Below are positions 12,004 to 21,769 of a stretch of DNA of 64,000 nucleotides, in pieces. The DNA comes from Otatea glauca (taxonomy: Eukaryota; Streptophyta; Magnoliopsida; Poales; Poaceae), in assembly GCA_036346275.1 (NCBI GenBank), contig CM070721.1:8692452-8756451 (forward strand), in the 5' to 3' direction. A program made the position numbers and the translations under genes. The notes under the pieces were generated by a model, which worked only from the letters and a program-made list of their open reading frames with translations, was not told the DNA's origin and ran no database searches. How positions within the stretch are numbered: position 1 is the stretch's first letter; every line of letters begins with the position of its first letter.

Positions 12004-12855
12004 GGATTAAGGACCCAGCTATGGGTTGTTTTCAAGCCAAAAAAATTGTGCAACCACGAGTGCTGATATGGGGCAGCCTTAACCTATTAAGTTGCTTAGG
12101 TCTGGCTTTGCACATTGGTAGGCGGGAGATAATATGAGCAATCCTTTCTAGGTTTGCTTATGAGGGGCTTCCACACTTCGTTGTGGGTAAATGCATATCG
12201 GTATAACGGTGTACGACTTGGTATGGGAAGAAACCTTTACCGCAGGGATTTACTACTTCTATCGCAGGGAATTACTGCTCTTATTACCACTTTATATGAT
12301 AGGGATACACTGTCATGTTTCTTCTCCATAACAAGGATTTAACGTCATCGGGCTGGTGCAAAGCTAGGACTATGTAATGTAACGGTTATGTTATGATCTC
12401 CTTGCCGACGCACCAAAGGAAGTGTGTTAATTGATCTGGCGAAAAGGTTGATCATTTCTTGTGGGTAAAGTTGTACGCCTCTGCAGAGTGTAAATCTAAT
12501 TAATTAGGTGCGCCTACGGTCAAAGGCACTTGGTAACGTCATCACATAGCTAAATGTTTTACTATTTTCAAAATGGGATGATTTTCACCTGATGTACCTT
12601 GCTTCGGCAAAGATTGTGGTTATGCCACGAGTTGGCAGGAAATTGGACATCTCGACGCTCACGTCATGGAGGACTGTGAGTTATTACTTATGCTCTATTG
12701 TTAGTAATTTTTTATCAGTCAAACTTGCTTTATTAAATTCCGTTTGCAAATGACAACTTGATTTACAAATTATATTTCGCTTTATGCAAATTAACCGTAG
12801 AAACCTTTCCTTTGAAATGGCCTGCATATATTATAGGATTTGTTAAAGTGTTGCG

Positions 12856-12872
12856 GAGTACGTAAAGTACTC
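12856..12872 (+). other. GAGTAC hairpin, L1 copy
   Basis: GAGTAC-GTAAA-GTACTC is a perfect 6-bp stem shortly before a TTTTAG/GTGAA junction-like text. The same hairpin occurs at 33909-33924 (L4) and 40613-40629 (L5). Confidence 0.55.
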
Positions 12873-13261
12873 ACCCTTGCTTATTATATTGTTTTAGGTG
12901 AAAAAAGATAGCGAAGCTTCGAAAGATCTCTTTTCGTCGCAGGATGCGGGATTTTCAATAAAGCGACCTTTCTAGGGATTATGCCTTGTCAGTTTCCTAA
13001 GGGATTGGATGGGCACACTACAAGACTTTGCTTCTTTTGTTGCTATATTTATATACTCTGAGTTGTAAGAATATATTGTACAAATAGCTTCGCTTGAATA
13101 AAATGATGTATGGATGTGATTCCAATTGTTGAAAATGTGCGTACTAGCCACTGATCATGGGACTAGTACTGTATGCGCATTAGATTTCCATTTTTGCATT
13201 TATGTGAAAATGGGGGTCGTTACAGCTAAGTACGATTTTTTTTATTACAAGAACGAAAATT

Positions 13262-13547
13262 ACTTCCTTCGTTCAGAAATATAAAGCATATTTTGACTTT
13301 ACACAAGGATTAAGATTGCAGTGAAATTAAAAAAAGGTACGAGAGAAAATGACTTCGATACCCCGTTTAAATTGTGTTAGAATATAAGAGATAATACTTT
13401 GTGTAGTGGTAATGAATCAATGCATTTAGTTGAGGTAGAATAAATAACAATATGTTAAAAAACATCATTAAATCTATATATAAATGTTATATTTCTGAAT
13501 AAAACCATCCTAACTATAGATGTTATACTTTTGGAGTCGGTGAGTAG
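13262..13547. mobile_element. Stowaway-like MITE
   Basis: Starts CTTCCTTCGTTCAGAAATATAA after TA, a degenerate version of the CTCCCTCCGTTC end of grass Stowaway MITEs, then runs into the familiar GCATATTTTGACTTT interior. It ends in a degenerate inverted copy (TACTTTTGGAGTCGGTGAGTA). AT-rich, about 285 bp, no coding capacity. The exact right boundary is uncertain by a few bases. Confidence 0.65.
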
Positions 13548-14022
13548 TATACATGGAAACTTCAGAGGTTCAAATTACGTGTATCACAGACAGCCTATCG
13601 CCATTCAAGGTTCATACCTAGAGGGCCCACCTACTGACCTACTGCAGCCTCTTCCAATCCAGAGAAAGATTCCCGGTGATGCGAGAGCCACGTGGATGTC
13701 TAAAAAAGAACCGTCTATGTTACTGCATAATAGATACTAGCCGTAAATTAATTTTAAAAGTAATAGATAATGTCTGAAGAACAATCACAAATAGACCAAC
13801 ATTGAGTTCGTAGAATTGGACTTTCTTCTTTCTTTAGAGTTCAATCAGATTGGATGTATATCTTTTACGATGAGTGTTGCAAATAATACACACAAGATAA
13901 AAAGCGGGAAACACGAATTTTTACTTACCAAACCTTACATAAAAATAAACCACGAACACACAAAGACAATAATTGTATGAGGAGATGTTTATAATGGAGC
14001 GTTCGTTCTTCTCCTAGACTAC
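13548..14022. other. spacer, no gene seen
   Basis: Non-coding, with no repeat homology recognised. It ends at the TG of the inverted long-LTR fragment. Confidence 0.5.
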
Positions 14023-14280
14023 TGTAACGACCCCCATTTTCACATAAAATGCAAAAATAAAAATCTAATGTGCATTCTGTACAAGTTCCATATCAGTAGT
14101 TAGTACGCACATTTACAATAATTGGAATCATAACTATACATCATTTTATTAAAGCGAAAACTATTTGTACAATATAATCTTACGACTCAGAGCATATATA
14201 TATGTAGCACAGAAGAAGCAAGGTCTTATAGTGTGTTCATCTGACCCTCAGGCAACTGACAAGGTATAAATCCCTAGAAA
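14023..14280 (-). mobile_element. long-LTR family fragment L2 (3' end, inverted)
   Basis: Starts TGTAACGACCCCC and is a diverged reverse complement of the last 260 bp of L1 (about 12967-13224), including the CTAGTACGCACATT and TCATTTTATT texts. It breaks off at CTAGAAAG, next to the copia LTR. The rest of this copy is not found on the far side of the copia element. Confidence 0.85.
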
Positions 14281-14396
14281 GAACCTAAAGGACCTGAGAT
14301 GTAGCCTAGAAGGGGGGGGGTGAATAGGCGGATTAAAAAAATTGCAGTCAAATAAAAACTCCCGAGGGCCTCAACCCGGAATGTCTGGGGTATATA

Positions 14397-14456
14397 ACCC
14401 GGATACTCCGGATTATCCGGACTGTCCGGGTTAAGTGGTTCGGATACTCCGGATTG
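14397..14456. repeat. CCGGAnnnTCCGG palindrome cluster 1
   Basis: Three closely spaced copies: CCGGATACTCCGG, CCGGACTGTCCGG and TCGGATACTCCGG. The matching cluster in the other LTR is at about 24167-24226. Confidence 0.85.
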
Positions 14457-15162
14457 AAGATCTCGAAGAGAGATTTTAAATCCTGCAATATTTCGACAAT
14501 CTACTTGAATACAAAAGATCTTAATGATGTCAGGTACCTGAGAGTATAGTAGATCTGAAGTCACAAGCAACAAGAGAGTAGATCGGGTCTTCCAAAGGTC
14601 TACCACAATAAACTCAAACAAGAACTTAACCAAGAACACAAAGACAAAGATTTTTTACCCGAAGTTCGGATTCTTGAAGAGAATCCTACGTCTCCGTTGA
14701 GGAGGCACAAAGCCCGGGTCCCTCTTGACCACTATCCTCCCGGTGTTGCACAAAGCACTCGCCGGTCTTCACTTCTTGCCTCTTTCCTTTCGGAGGCGAG
14801 ACTTGCTTTCACAAACTTTCGGGGCTTACCACACCGAGATTTGGAAGCTCCCGGTGACTCCTTGCCGTCTAGGAGCCCTTCAAACTCCAAGAGTAACAAA
14901 TACTTCACGAAAACAACTTGGAGGATGAAACTTATGCTCAAGTATGAAAGATGCAAGAACTAGTTACTCAAATCCACTCCTTTCTCCCAAAAGAATCAAA
15001 TCTATCAAAAACTTCAAGGAGAGAAAGGGGATTTTGGCTCAAGAGAGAGAATGAGTGATTTTGAATGAGCAAGTGAAATTAATGGAGCTACCAAGTAAGG
15101 TGGAGTGTGATGGCTTATATAGGTGCTCCAAAATCCAGCCGTTGGGGATGAGCTGCGCTCAA

Positions 15163-15343
15163 CCCGGAGACTCCGGATTGGGAAGAATATAGAGTCACCG
15201 AGACGGCTAACCCGGATACTTCGGATAAAAACCCGGAGACTCCGGATTAATTAACCCGGAGTGTCCGGATGCTCCGGACTGTTCAGGGAGGGCAACCGAG
15301 AGTCCCAACCCGGAGAGTCCGGACATAAATCCGGATACTCCGG
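15163..15343. repeat. CCGGAnnnTCCGG palindrome cluster 2
   Basis: Seven or so copies with spacers GAC, TAC, GTG, TGC and GAG, two of them overlapping. Flanks are often AACC and ATT. The matching cluster in the other LTR (about 24932-25160) has extra units. Confidence 0.85.
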
Positions 15344-15886
15344 GTTGGCCCATTTGGCCAGAAGAGTGCATTTTGTCCGAAAGAAGAGTTTTAGAGTATT
15401 TATGCGATGCGACTTTTATCCTTGAGCACACGTATATCCTAAAAGTGATTTCGTTGTATCCTCTTAATAGTACGGCTATCCTTAGACTCAAAATAAAAAA
15501 TAAAAAGGAAAACTTTACAACGAGTCTTGATGCCGTCTTCAAAAATAATTTTAGACTCTTACGTGATCTTTAACTTGCCTTTTCTAGGATGATATTGCTT
15601 CAACCTCTGCACAAATTCTCATTTAGACATTAGTTCTTCAATTGTGTTGCCATCTATCACCAAAACTTCTTAAGGGGCCTAGATGCACTTTCAATCTCCC
15701 CCTTTTTGGTGTATTGATGACAACACAATTTAAAGATCTTTAAAATGGAATAAACAAATATATAAAACTATAAATAGAGAGCAAAACATACAGAGAGGCT
15801 CCCCCTACATGTATGCTCAAAAGAAAATTTAAAGGAGCTCCCCTTGTATTCTTGCAATCAAGGGATCAACAATCAGAAAGATTAGA

Positions 15887-17708
15887 TCAATTTGCAATAG
15901 AGAATATAAACGATATCATCCAACTATTAGAAATGACATATTTGACAAAGATGCATAAGCAAACAAAAGCAACCATAGTAGCACATAGCACACATAGAAC
16001 AAGAGCAAACAACCATAGTAGCACAAACACAACTAACAAGGGTAGCACAAACACAAATAACAAGGGCTGCGACGCTAAGGATCTAAAACACTCCCCCTTT
16101 GGCATCAAGACACCGAAAAAGGGAAGCGCTAGAAGGAAATCACTCGTTGTCGCCCGAAGGTTGAGAGGCTTCGTCTTCACCATCATCATTGCTCCCACTT
16201 GCCAACGCCTTGAGCTCTTGAGGATGAATGCCAAAGAGTCATTGAGTGGTGAATTCTGAAGGCCCACTGGAAGACTCCTCAGACTCACTGGCAGGTATCT
16301 CCTCGCCGTGTTGACGGCGATAAGCCCGAAAGTCTCGGCGATGCTCTCGAAGCTCCTGCCGGGTCTCTTTGACCTGAGTGGATAAGTCTTGGCAAAGACA
16401 GAAGATAGACTTGAGCATTCTCTTGAGAGTACCCCGGCTAGTGGAAGGGGAACCTGGAGTTGAAGAAGAAGCTGGTCGGGGAGCCCAAGAGCCGGCATGA
16501 GGAGGTCGACTACGGTCAGCCTACCACCGGGGCACTCGGGCTCTTTGGGCTGCTGGAGCAGAGGGGGGTCGAACCTTGTAGGAGAGGTGATCCACATCCT
16601 TCACAAAATCAAGGCCAGTGACATGATCTACTAGAGCCATGATAGAAGGTGCATACCCGCAGCTACTGACATTGCTCATCGCATTATGGCGAATGGCCTC
16701 CCAAATGAAATCCATAACATCAAACCTATGAGTGCGCTCCACCAGGTGAAAGAGCAAGCTGCGACTATAAGAGTTTATGGAAGACGCATCACCTTCCTTG
16801 GGCCAAAGAGAGACTCTGAGCATCCTGAGTAGAACTGATGGTACCTCTTTCAGGCCCTTAGTGGTTCCAACCACAAAATGCTGAGAAGGATCGTACAAAT
16901 CCTCTAGCTGGCTGGGAGATATGGCCTTTCTGGCATGAAGCTTGGCATCCCCGTCGTCTGTCCTCAGGTGCAATACTCGAGCAAAAGTCCTCTTGGAGGG
17001 TTAATACCATATCCCATCTGTCATCCACCATATGGCTTCCTTTGTCTTGTCAAAGTACAGAGTTGAGTAAAACTGCATGATGAGTTCATCATTCCAAGTG
17101 TAGCAGAAACTCATTATGTCCTTCACCTGATGGCGCTCACAGATTTGAATAATTTCATTAAAGGTTGAATTTTGAAGATCTGCCATGTAGGCCCAATCAA
17201 TGGTCTTCATCTTTATCACAGAGTGCTCCAGAGGAAAGAGAACTGACCCATAGTAGTCAGACTGAAATCTGTTCCAAAATCGCTTGTCCACATACTCATC
17301 TTGATGCAACTCCAGTGGATCCTTGTTTCTGTTCTCGACTATTGCTTTGCCTTTTCCTGACCCAACTCTATAATCAATTGGGCGCGGTCGACTCGTCTAA
17401 CCTGGATAGTTCCATACGGGCCGGCTTTTTACTAAAGGACCTATCACCACCCGAGCTGCCTGATGGTTCTTTCTCTTCTGCTCTCTTAGTCTTGCATGAG
17501 TGTCGGCGGGATGCTCGTCAGGATTGGCTTGAGGAGCTGGGGTTTGAGGAGCATGAGTTGATCCGCTAGCCCTTCCACTGACTTTCTTCACTGAATGTCT
17601 TTGCTTCTTGGAGGCGAGGCCCGCTAGGGATGAAGAGCCGGGGATATCATCCCGGATGTGCGCTGCTTGAGCGAACCATCTTGAGAAGAAGCCATCTAGA
17701 GGAGCCAA
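15887..17708 (-). pseudogene. SIRE-type extra ORF after pol, broken (element A copy)
   Basis: Minus-strand fragments at 17397-17708, 17001-17309, 16521-16973 and 15887-16597 line up with the better copy at 25957-27517. The first part is Ser/Gln/Pro-rich. The middle holds a conserved domain with DEYVDKRFW, KMKTIDWAY and WWMTDGIWY, similar to the family known as putative plant transposon protein. The C-terminal part is Ser/Pro-rich, then Arg/Glu-rich. Several frameshifts and a stop break this copy. In soybean SIRE1 the ORF at this place has been called envelope-like. I see no signal peptide or clear membrane segment here, so I do not claim that role. Confidence 0.7.
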
Positions 17709-17778
17709 AGAAAGGGATGAACAAGATAAATGTGTAAAAGTATAGATAGCAACTTAAGCGTTTAGGCCGAGCAGCACA

Positions 17779-17860
17779 ACCCGGAGACTCCGGTGATTTT
17801 TATCCGGAGTGTCCGGACAATCCGGAGACTCCGGATATATCACCCGGACACTCCGGGTTG
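17779..17860. repeat. CCGGAnnnTCCGG palindrome cluster 3
   Basis: Four copies (spacers GAC, GTG, GAC, CAC) lie between the pol end and the extra ORF, upstream of the extra ORF in sense. The duplicate is at 27602-27682. Confidence 0.85.
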
Positions 17861-18561
17861 TTCAGCATCAACCCTAAAAACCTAACATTGCGAATCTATC
17901 TAACTTACAAAGTCCTCATTCAAAGGGATTGATCTAGAGTGAAAAGGGGTCTATCTAGGCAACCCATTTCACGGCAAATCAAAGATCAAAGAAAGATATA
18001 GATGAGAAGAACTTACCGAGCGAGATGGAATCGAGTGAGAAGATCAATCCAAAGGGTTTGCCGAGATGGGGAGAAGCAATTTGAGGCCTCCAGACGGTGG
18101 GGAATCCACGGGAAAAAGAAGAATGGGTGAGAGGCGAAGGCTAGGGCGACGTGGAGAAGAAGTTTGAGGAAAAAGAAAGGGATGAGAGAGAGAAAAGGAA
18201 TTCCCGCAGGGAGGTTATAGGAGACAGCAGCTCAACCCGGATACTCCGTATTTAAGTCCGGATACTCCGGGTAATCCGGATAGTCCGGATGAAAATCTCG
18301 GAGTGTCCGGATTGAGGTCCTCGGGAGACAACACTAGATGTGCAAGGAATGAACTTTAGATGGCTTAGGGCAAGAGAAGAAAAGATCTTGGGGCCTTACA
18401 CACTAAGTGACTAGCGAACAATCAAGCAACCAAGCTATAGTCATATAGTATAGGCCAAATCCACAGATCAAGGAATTCGAGCAATACAGGAAAGGTCAGA
18501 GAAAAAGATCAAAAAGGTTTATCAGAAAACATTTGGCAAACAACAATCAATTTTGCATATT
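17861..18561. other. element A untranslated region between pol and extra ORF
   Basis: No frame of interest. Apart from palindrome cluster 4, I see no recognised signal. The segment is duplicated at 27683-28385. Confidence 0.6.
18237..18313. repeat. CCGGAnnnTCCGG palindrome cluster 4
   Basis: Two perfect copies (spacers TAC and TAG) and two imperfect ones in the untranslated stretch just after the pol gene in sense. The duplicate at 28066-28140 is degraded by single-base losses. Confidence 0.8.
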
Positions 18562-20048
18562 TCAAGCCAAATTACGAGAGTCTAGAATATTCAGCCCACT
18601 CCTCATATCACAAAATCTTTTCTCATCAAGAGGCTTGGTGAAAATATCGGCTAATTGATCATTTGTGCTCACATGTTGAATATCAATGTCGCCTTTGGTA
18701 GAATGGTGTCTCAAGAAGTGGTGGCAAATATCGATATGCTTTGTACGAGAGTGTTGAACGGGATTGTTTGCTATTTTTATGGCGTTCTCATTATCACACA
18801 AGAGTGGTACATAGTTATAGGTAAGGCCATAATCATTAAGGGTTTGTCTCATCCAAAGCAATTGAGCACAACAACTCCCGGCCGCTATATACTCGGCTTC
18901 GGCTGTGGATAGGGCTACTGAATTTTGTTTCTTAGAGGACCAGGAGACAAAAGATCTTCCTAAAAATTGACACGTTCGAGGTGCTCTTTCTATCCACTTT
19001 GCAACCGGCATAGTCCGCATCGGAATAGCCTACTAACTCAAAGGATGATCCTTTTGGATACAAAGCCCAAAATGAGGAGTGTGCACTAAATATCTCAAGA
19101 TTCTCTTCTGACCACCATGTGGCACTCTTTTGGAGCGGCTTGAAAACGTGCACACATACATACACTAAGCATGATATCGGGCCTAGATGCACAAAGATAA
19201 AGAAGAGAGCCGATCATCGATCGATATACCTTTTGGATGATCGGTTTACCTTCTTTGTCGAGGTCTAGATGTCCATTGGCTTGCATAGGAGTCTTGATTA
19301 GTTTGGCGTTTTCCATACCGAACTTTTTCAGCATGTCCTTGATGTATTTTGTTTGGCATATGAAGGTTCCTTCCTTGAGTTGTTTGACTTGAAACCCGAG
19401 GAAGAACTTCAATTCACCCATCATGGACATCTCGAATCTTTTAGTCATGATTCTGCTAAACTCCTTACATAGTTGTTCGTTAGTAGATCCGAAAATAATG
19501 TCATCAACATAAATTTGACAAACAAATAGATCATTATCAATATGCTTAGTAAAGAGAGTGGGGTCGGCCTTTCCGACTACAAAACCTTGTTCAAGGAGAA
19601 ATTCTCGAAGACATTCAAACCATGCTCTTGGCGCTTGTTTTAGTCCGTAGAGTGCTTTGTGTAGGAAGTAGACATGGTCTGGATATTTAGGGTCTTCGAA
19701 TCCAGGTGGTTGCTCAACATACACCATCTCGGAGAGTGGGCCATTTAGAAAGGCACTTTTCACGTCCATTTGGTATAACTTGAAATCATGGTGAGTAACA
19801 AAAGCAAGCAATATTCTAATAGATTCAAGCCTAGCTCTTGGAGCATATGTTTCATCAAGTCCAAACCTTGATTTGCGTGAAGCCTTGAGCGACCAACCGG
19901 CCTTATTCCTAGTCACCATTCCATGCTCATCTTGTTTGTTCAGAAAGACCCACTTGGTGCCAATCACGTTTTGTTTTGGTCTTTCAACAAGCTTCCATAC
20001 TTGATTCGCTCGAAGTTGTTTAGCTCCTCTTGCATAGCCATTACCCAA
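18562..20048 (-). pseudogene. copia reverse transcriptase and RNase H
   Basis: The long frame 19095-20048 holds a full copia RT: VWKLVERPKQ entry, WVFLNK, DETYAPRARLESIR, LYQMDVKSAFLNG, EQPPGF, YGLKQAPRAWF and the catalytic YVDDIIFGS, then KRFEMSMMGELKFFLG. RNase H follows in another frame at 18562-19020, with LSTAEAEYIA, CDNENAIKIANNP, RTKHIDI and ADIFTKPL. Between them (about 18930-19130) are several small indels that break the join. The end at 18562 is the normal C-terminus. The intact enzyme would copy element RNA into DNA. Confidence 0.92.
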
Positions 20049-20109
20049 TCCGGATCTTGTAAAGCCGTCTACCTTTAGAGGTTCAAGAGAGGAAACAAGC
20101 GAGTAAAAT

Positions 20110-21519
20110 TCACAAAAATTTGCAATCGAGATCTAGTGGATACTCCTTGTTAATATCTCCAAGTATGTTGTCATTGGATGATCCGTGTATGCTTTGATGA
20201 ACTCTTGGATGAGGAGTAGTTGCATTGGTTGTTTGAATGGGATCTTCATTTCTTTTAGCCGAGTTCGAGCCATCATGGGCTTGTATTGAGGAAGAGGGAG
20301 CAATCAAACTCTTTTGACTAGTTTGAATATTTTGTGTCTCATCTTGGATATCTTGAGTTGGAATGCTCGGATTTTCTTCTTGCTCATGAGGTCTCACTTC
20401 TCCAATGGCTAGTTTCTTTATTGCTTCACACGGAGGTTCTTCCCTGTCAAACATTATACCATCAACTTGTTCTACTTGAGAACCGTTAGTTTCATCAAAA
20501 GTTACATCACGCGAGATTTCAACTACCCCGGAGTTGTTGTTGAAAACTCGGTATGCATAAGCATTTGATCCATAACCAAGTAAGAAACCTTCATCAACTT
20601 TAGGAGCAAATTTAGAAGACTTAGCTTTCTTGTTAAGAATATAGCATTTGCTTCCAAAGACACTAAGTAGGAAACATTTGGCTTCTTTCCGTAAGAAGCT
20701 CATATGCCGTTTTCTTCAAGATCTTGTGAAGATACGACGATTGGTACTATGACACGCAGTGTTGATAGCCTCCGCCCAAAAGATGTCGGAGACCTTGTAC
20801 TCATCAAGCATTGTGCGCGCCATCTCGATGAGAGTTCGATTCTTCCTCTCAGCCACCCCATTTTGTTGAAGGGAATAGGGGGCCGAGAACTCATTTTTAT
20901 TGCCCTCATCATCGAGATAGTCCTCCACGCCGGTGTTCTTGAATTATGTGCCGTTGTCACTTCGGATTTTCTTGATCTTCACTTCGAATTCATTTTGTGC
21001 CCTTCTCATAAATTTCTTTAGGGTTCCTTGGACTTCACCTTTATCATGCAAGAAAAACACCCAAGTGAAACGAGAAAAATCATCAACAATAACTAAACCA
21101 TACTTGTTTCCTCCAATGCTTATGTATGCTATTGGACCGAACAGATCCATGTGGAGCATCTCTAGAGATCTTGAGGTAGTCATCACATTCTTGGCGGGAT
21201 GGGAAGCTCCTACTTGCTTTCCAGCTTGACATGCGCTGCATATCCTATCTTTCTCAAAAACAACATTTGTTAGTCCAAGGATGTGATTGCCTTTCATGAG
21301 TTTGTGAAGATTCTTCATACCAACATGAGCAAGTCGGCGGTGCCATAGCCAACCCATGCTAGATTTAGCCATTAAGCATGTTTCAAGATTAATTCTATCC
21401 GTAGTGAAATCTACAAGATAGAGATTTCTAACGGCTATTGAACCATCAATCCTCTTAATGACATCCACACCCTTTTTCACTAAACATACAATTGTAACCC
21501 GCTTCACACAATTGAGCAA
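20110..21519 (-). pseudogene. copia integrase
   Basis: Frame 20944-21519 carries the HHCC zinc-binding part (WHRRLAHVGMKNLHKL then CSACQAGK) and the first catalytic Asp in DLFGP plus VDDFSRFTW. The second Asp is in IRSDNGT at its end. After a frame change, 20716-20928 carries the catalytic-Glu segment (LQQNGVAERKNRTL). Frame 20110-20703 is the C-terminal part with FGSKCYILN, AYRVFNN and a variable acidic tail. The break near 20930-20950 and another near 20700 disable this copy. The enzyme would insert element cDNA, giving 5-bp duplications. Confidence 0.9.
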
Positions 21520-21764
21520 CGGACAACAAATTGTAGCTTAATGATTCAACAAGCAAAACATTATTTAAATGAAAGTCATTTGTGATGTAGATCTTACCCA
21601 AACCTACCACTTCGACTTTTACCATTATCTCCAAAAATGATGCTTTCACTATTTGATCCATTTGTATCCAAGTGTGCAAACATAGCCTTCTCCCCGGTCA
21701 TGTGGTGCGTGCATCCGCTATCCAATATCCAACTTGATCCACCGGAGACATAGGCCTACAAAAA
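21455..21764 (-). pseudogene. copia protease remnant
   Basis: The frame 21455-21679 has the copia protease end (NNVLLVESLSYNLLSVAQL). Upstream at 21680-21764 the usual Asp-Ser-Gly-Cys context (SSWILDSGCTHHMTG-like on the minus strand) is out of frame with it. Overlap with the integrase frame shows another frameshift. Confidence 0.75.
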
Positions 21765-21769
21765 CAAAT

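Larger units (their letters stand above)
7474..13224 (+). mobile_element. long-LTR family copy L1: 5.75-kb solo-LTR-like insertion
   Basis: It begins TGTAACATCC and ends GGGGGTCGTTACA (TG...CA with short inverted ends) and is flanked by GCTAA at 7469-7473 and 13225-13229. That is the signature of LTR-retrotransposon integration. There is no gag or pol. An A+T-rich U3-like part precedes TATA boxes at 8601 and 9809. A GC-rich patch follows (about 9810-10460), and AATAAAATG lies near 13098. The layout suggests a single very long LTR left after LTR-LTR recombination. LTRs this long with TGTAACA starts are typical of Del/Tekay chromoviruses, but no internal domain is present to prove the lineage. 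Confidence 0.8.
14286..15693 (-). repeat. 3' LTR of SIRE-type element A
   Basis: Bounded by the polypurine tract (minus-strand AAAAAGGGGGAGAT) at 15694-15709, after which the LTR starts TGAAAGTGCATC on the minus strand. The outer end reads TAAAGGACC on the plus strand instead of TGAAAGGACA. It holds two clusters of the CCGGAnnnTCCGG palindrome (14397-14456 and 15163-15343) and a run of ten G near its outer end. Confidence 0.9.

Noticed and set aside
7474..13224. DNA transposon with TGTAAC/GTTACA inverted ends
   Set aside because: The 5-bp target duplication, TG...CA ends, TATA and poly(A)-like signals fit an LTR better, and there is no transposase.
14397..18313. CRISPR-like array from regularly repeated CCGGA motifs
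   Set aside because: The unit is a 13-bp palindrome with irregular spacing in a plant retrotransposon; there are no repeat-spacer units or cas genes.
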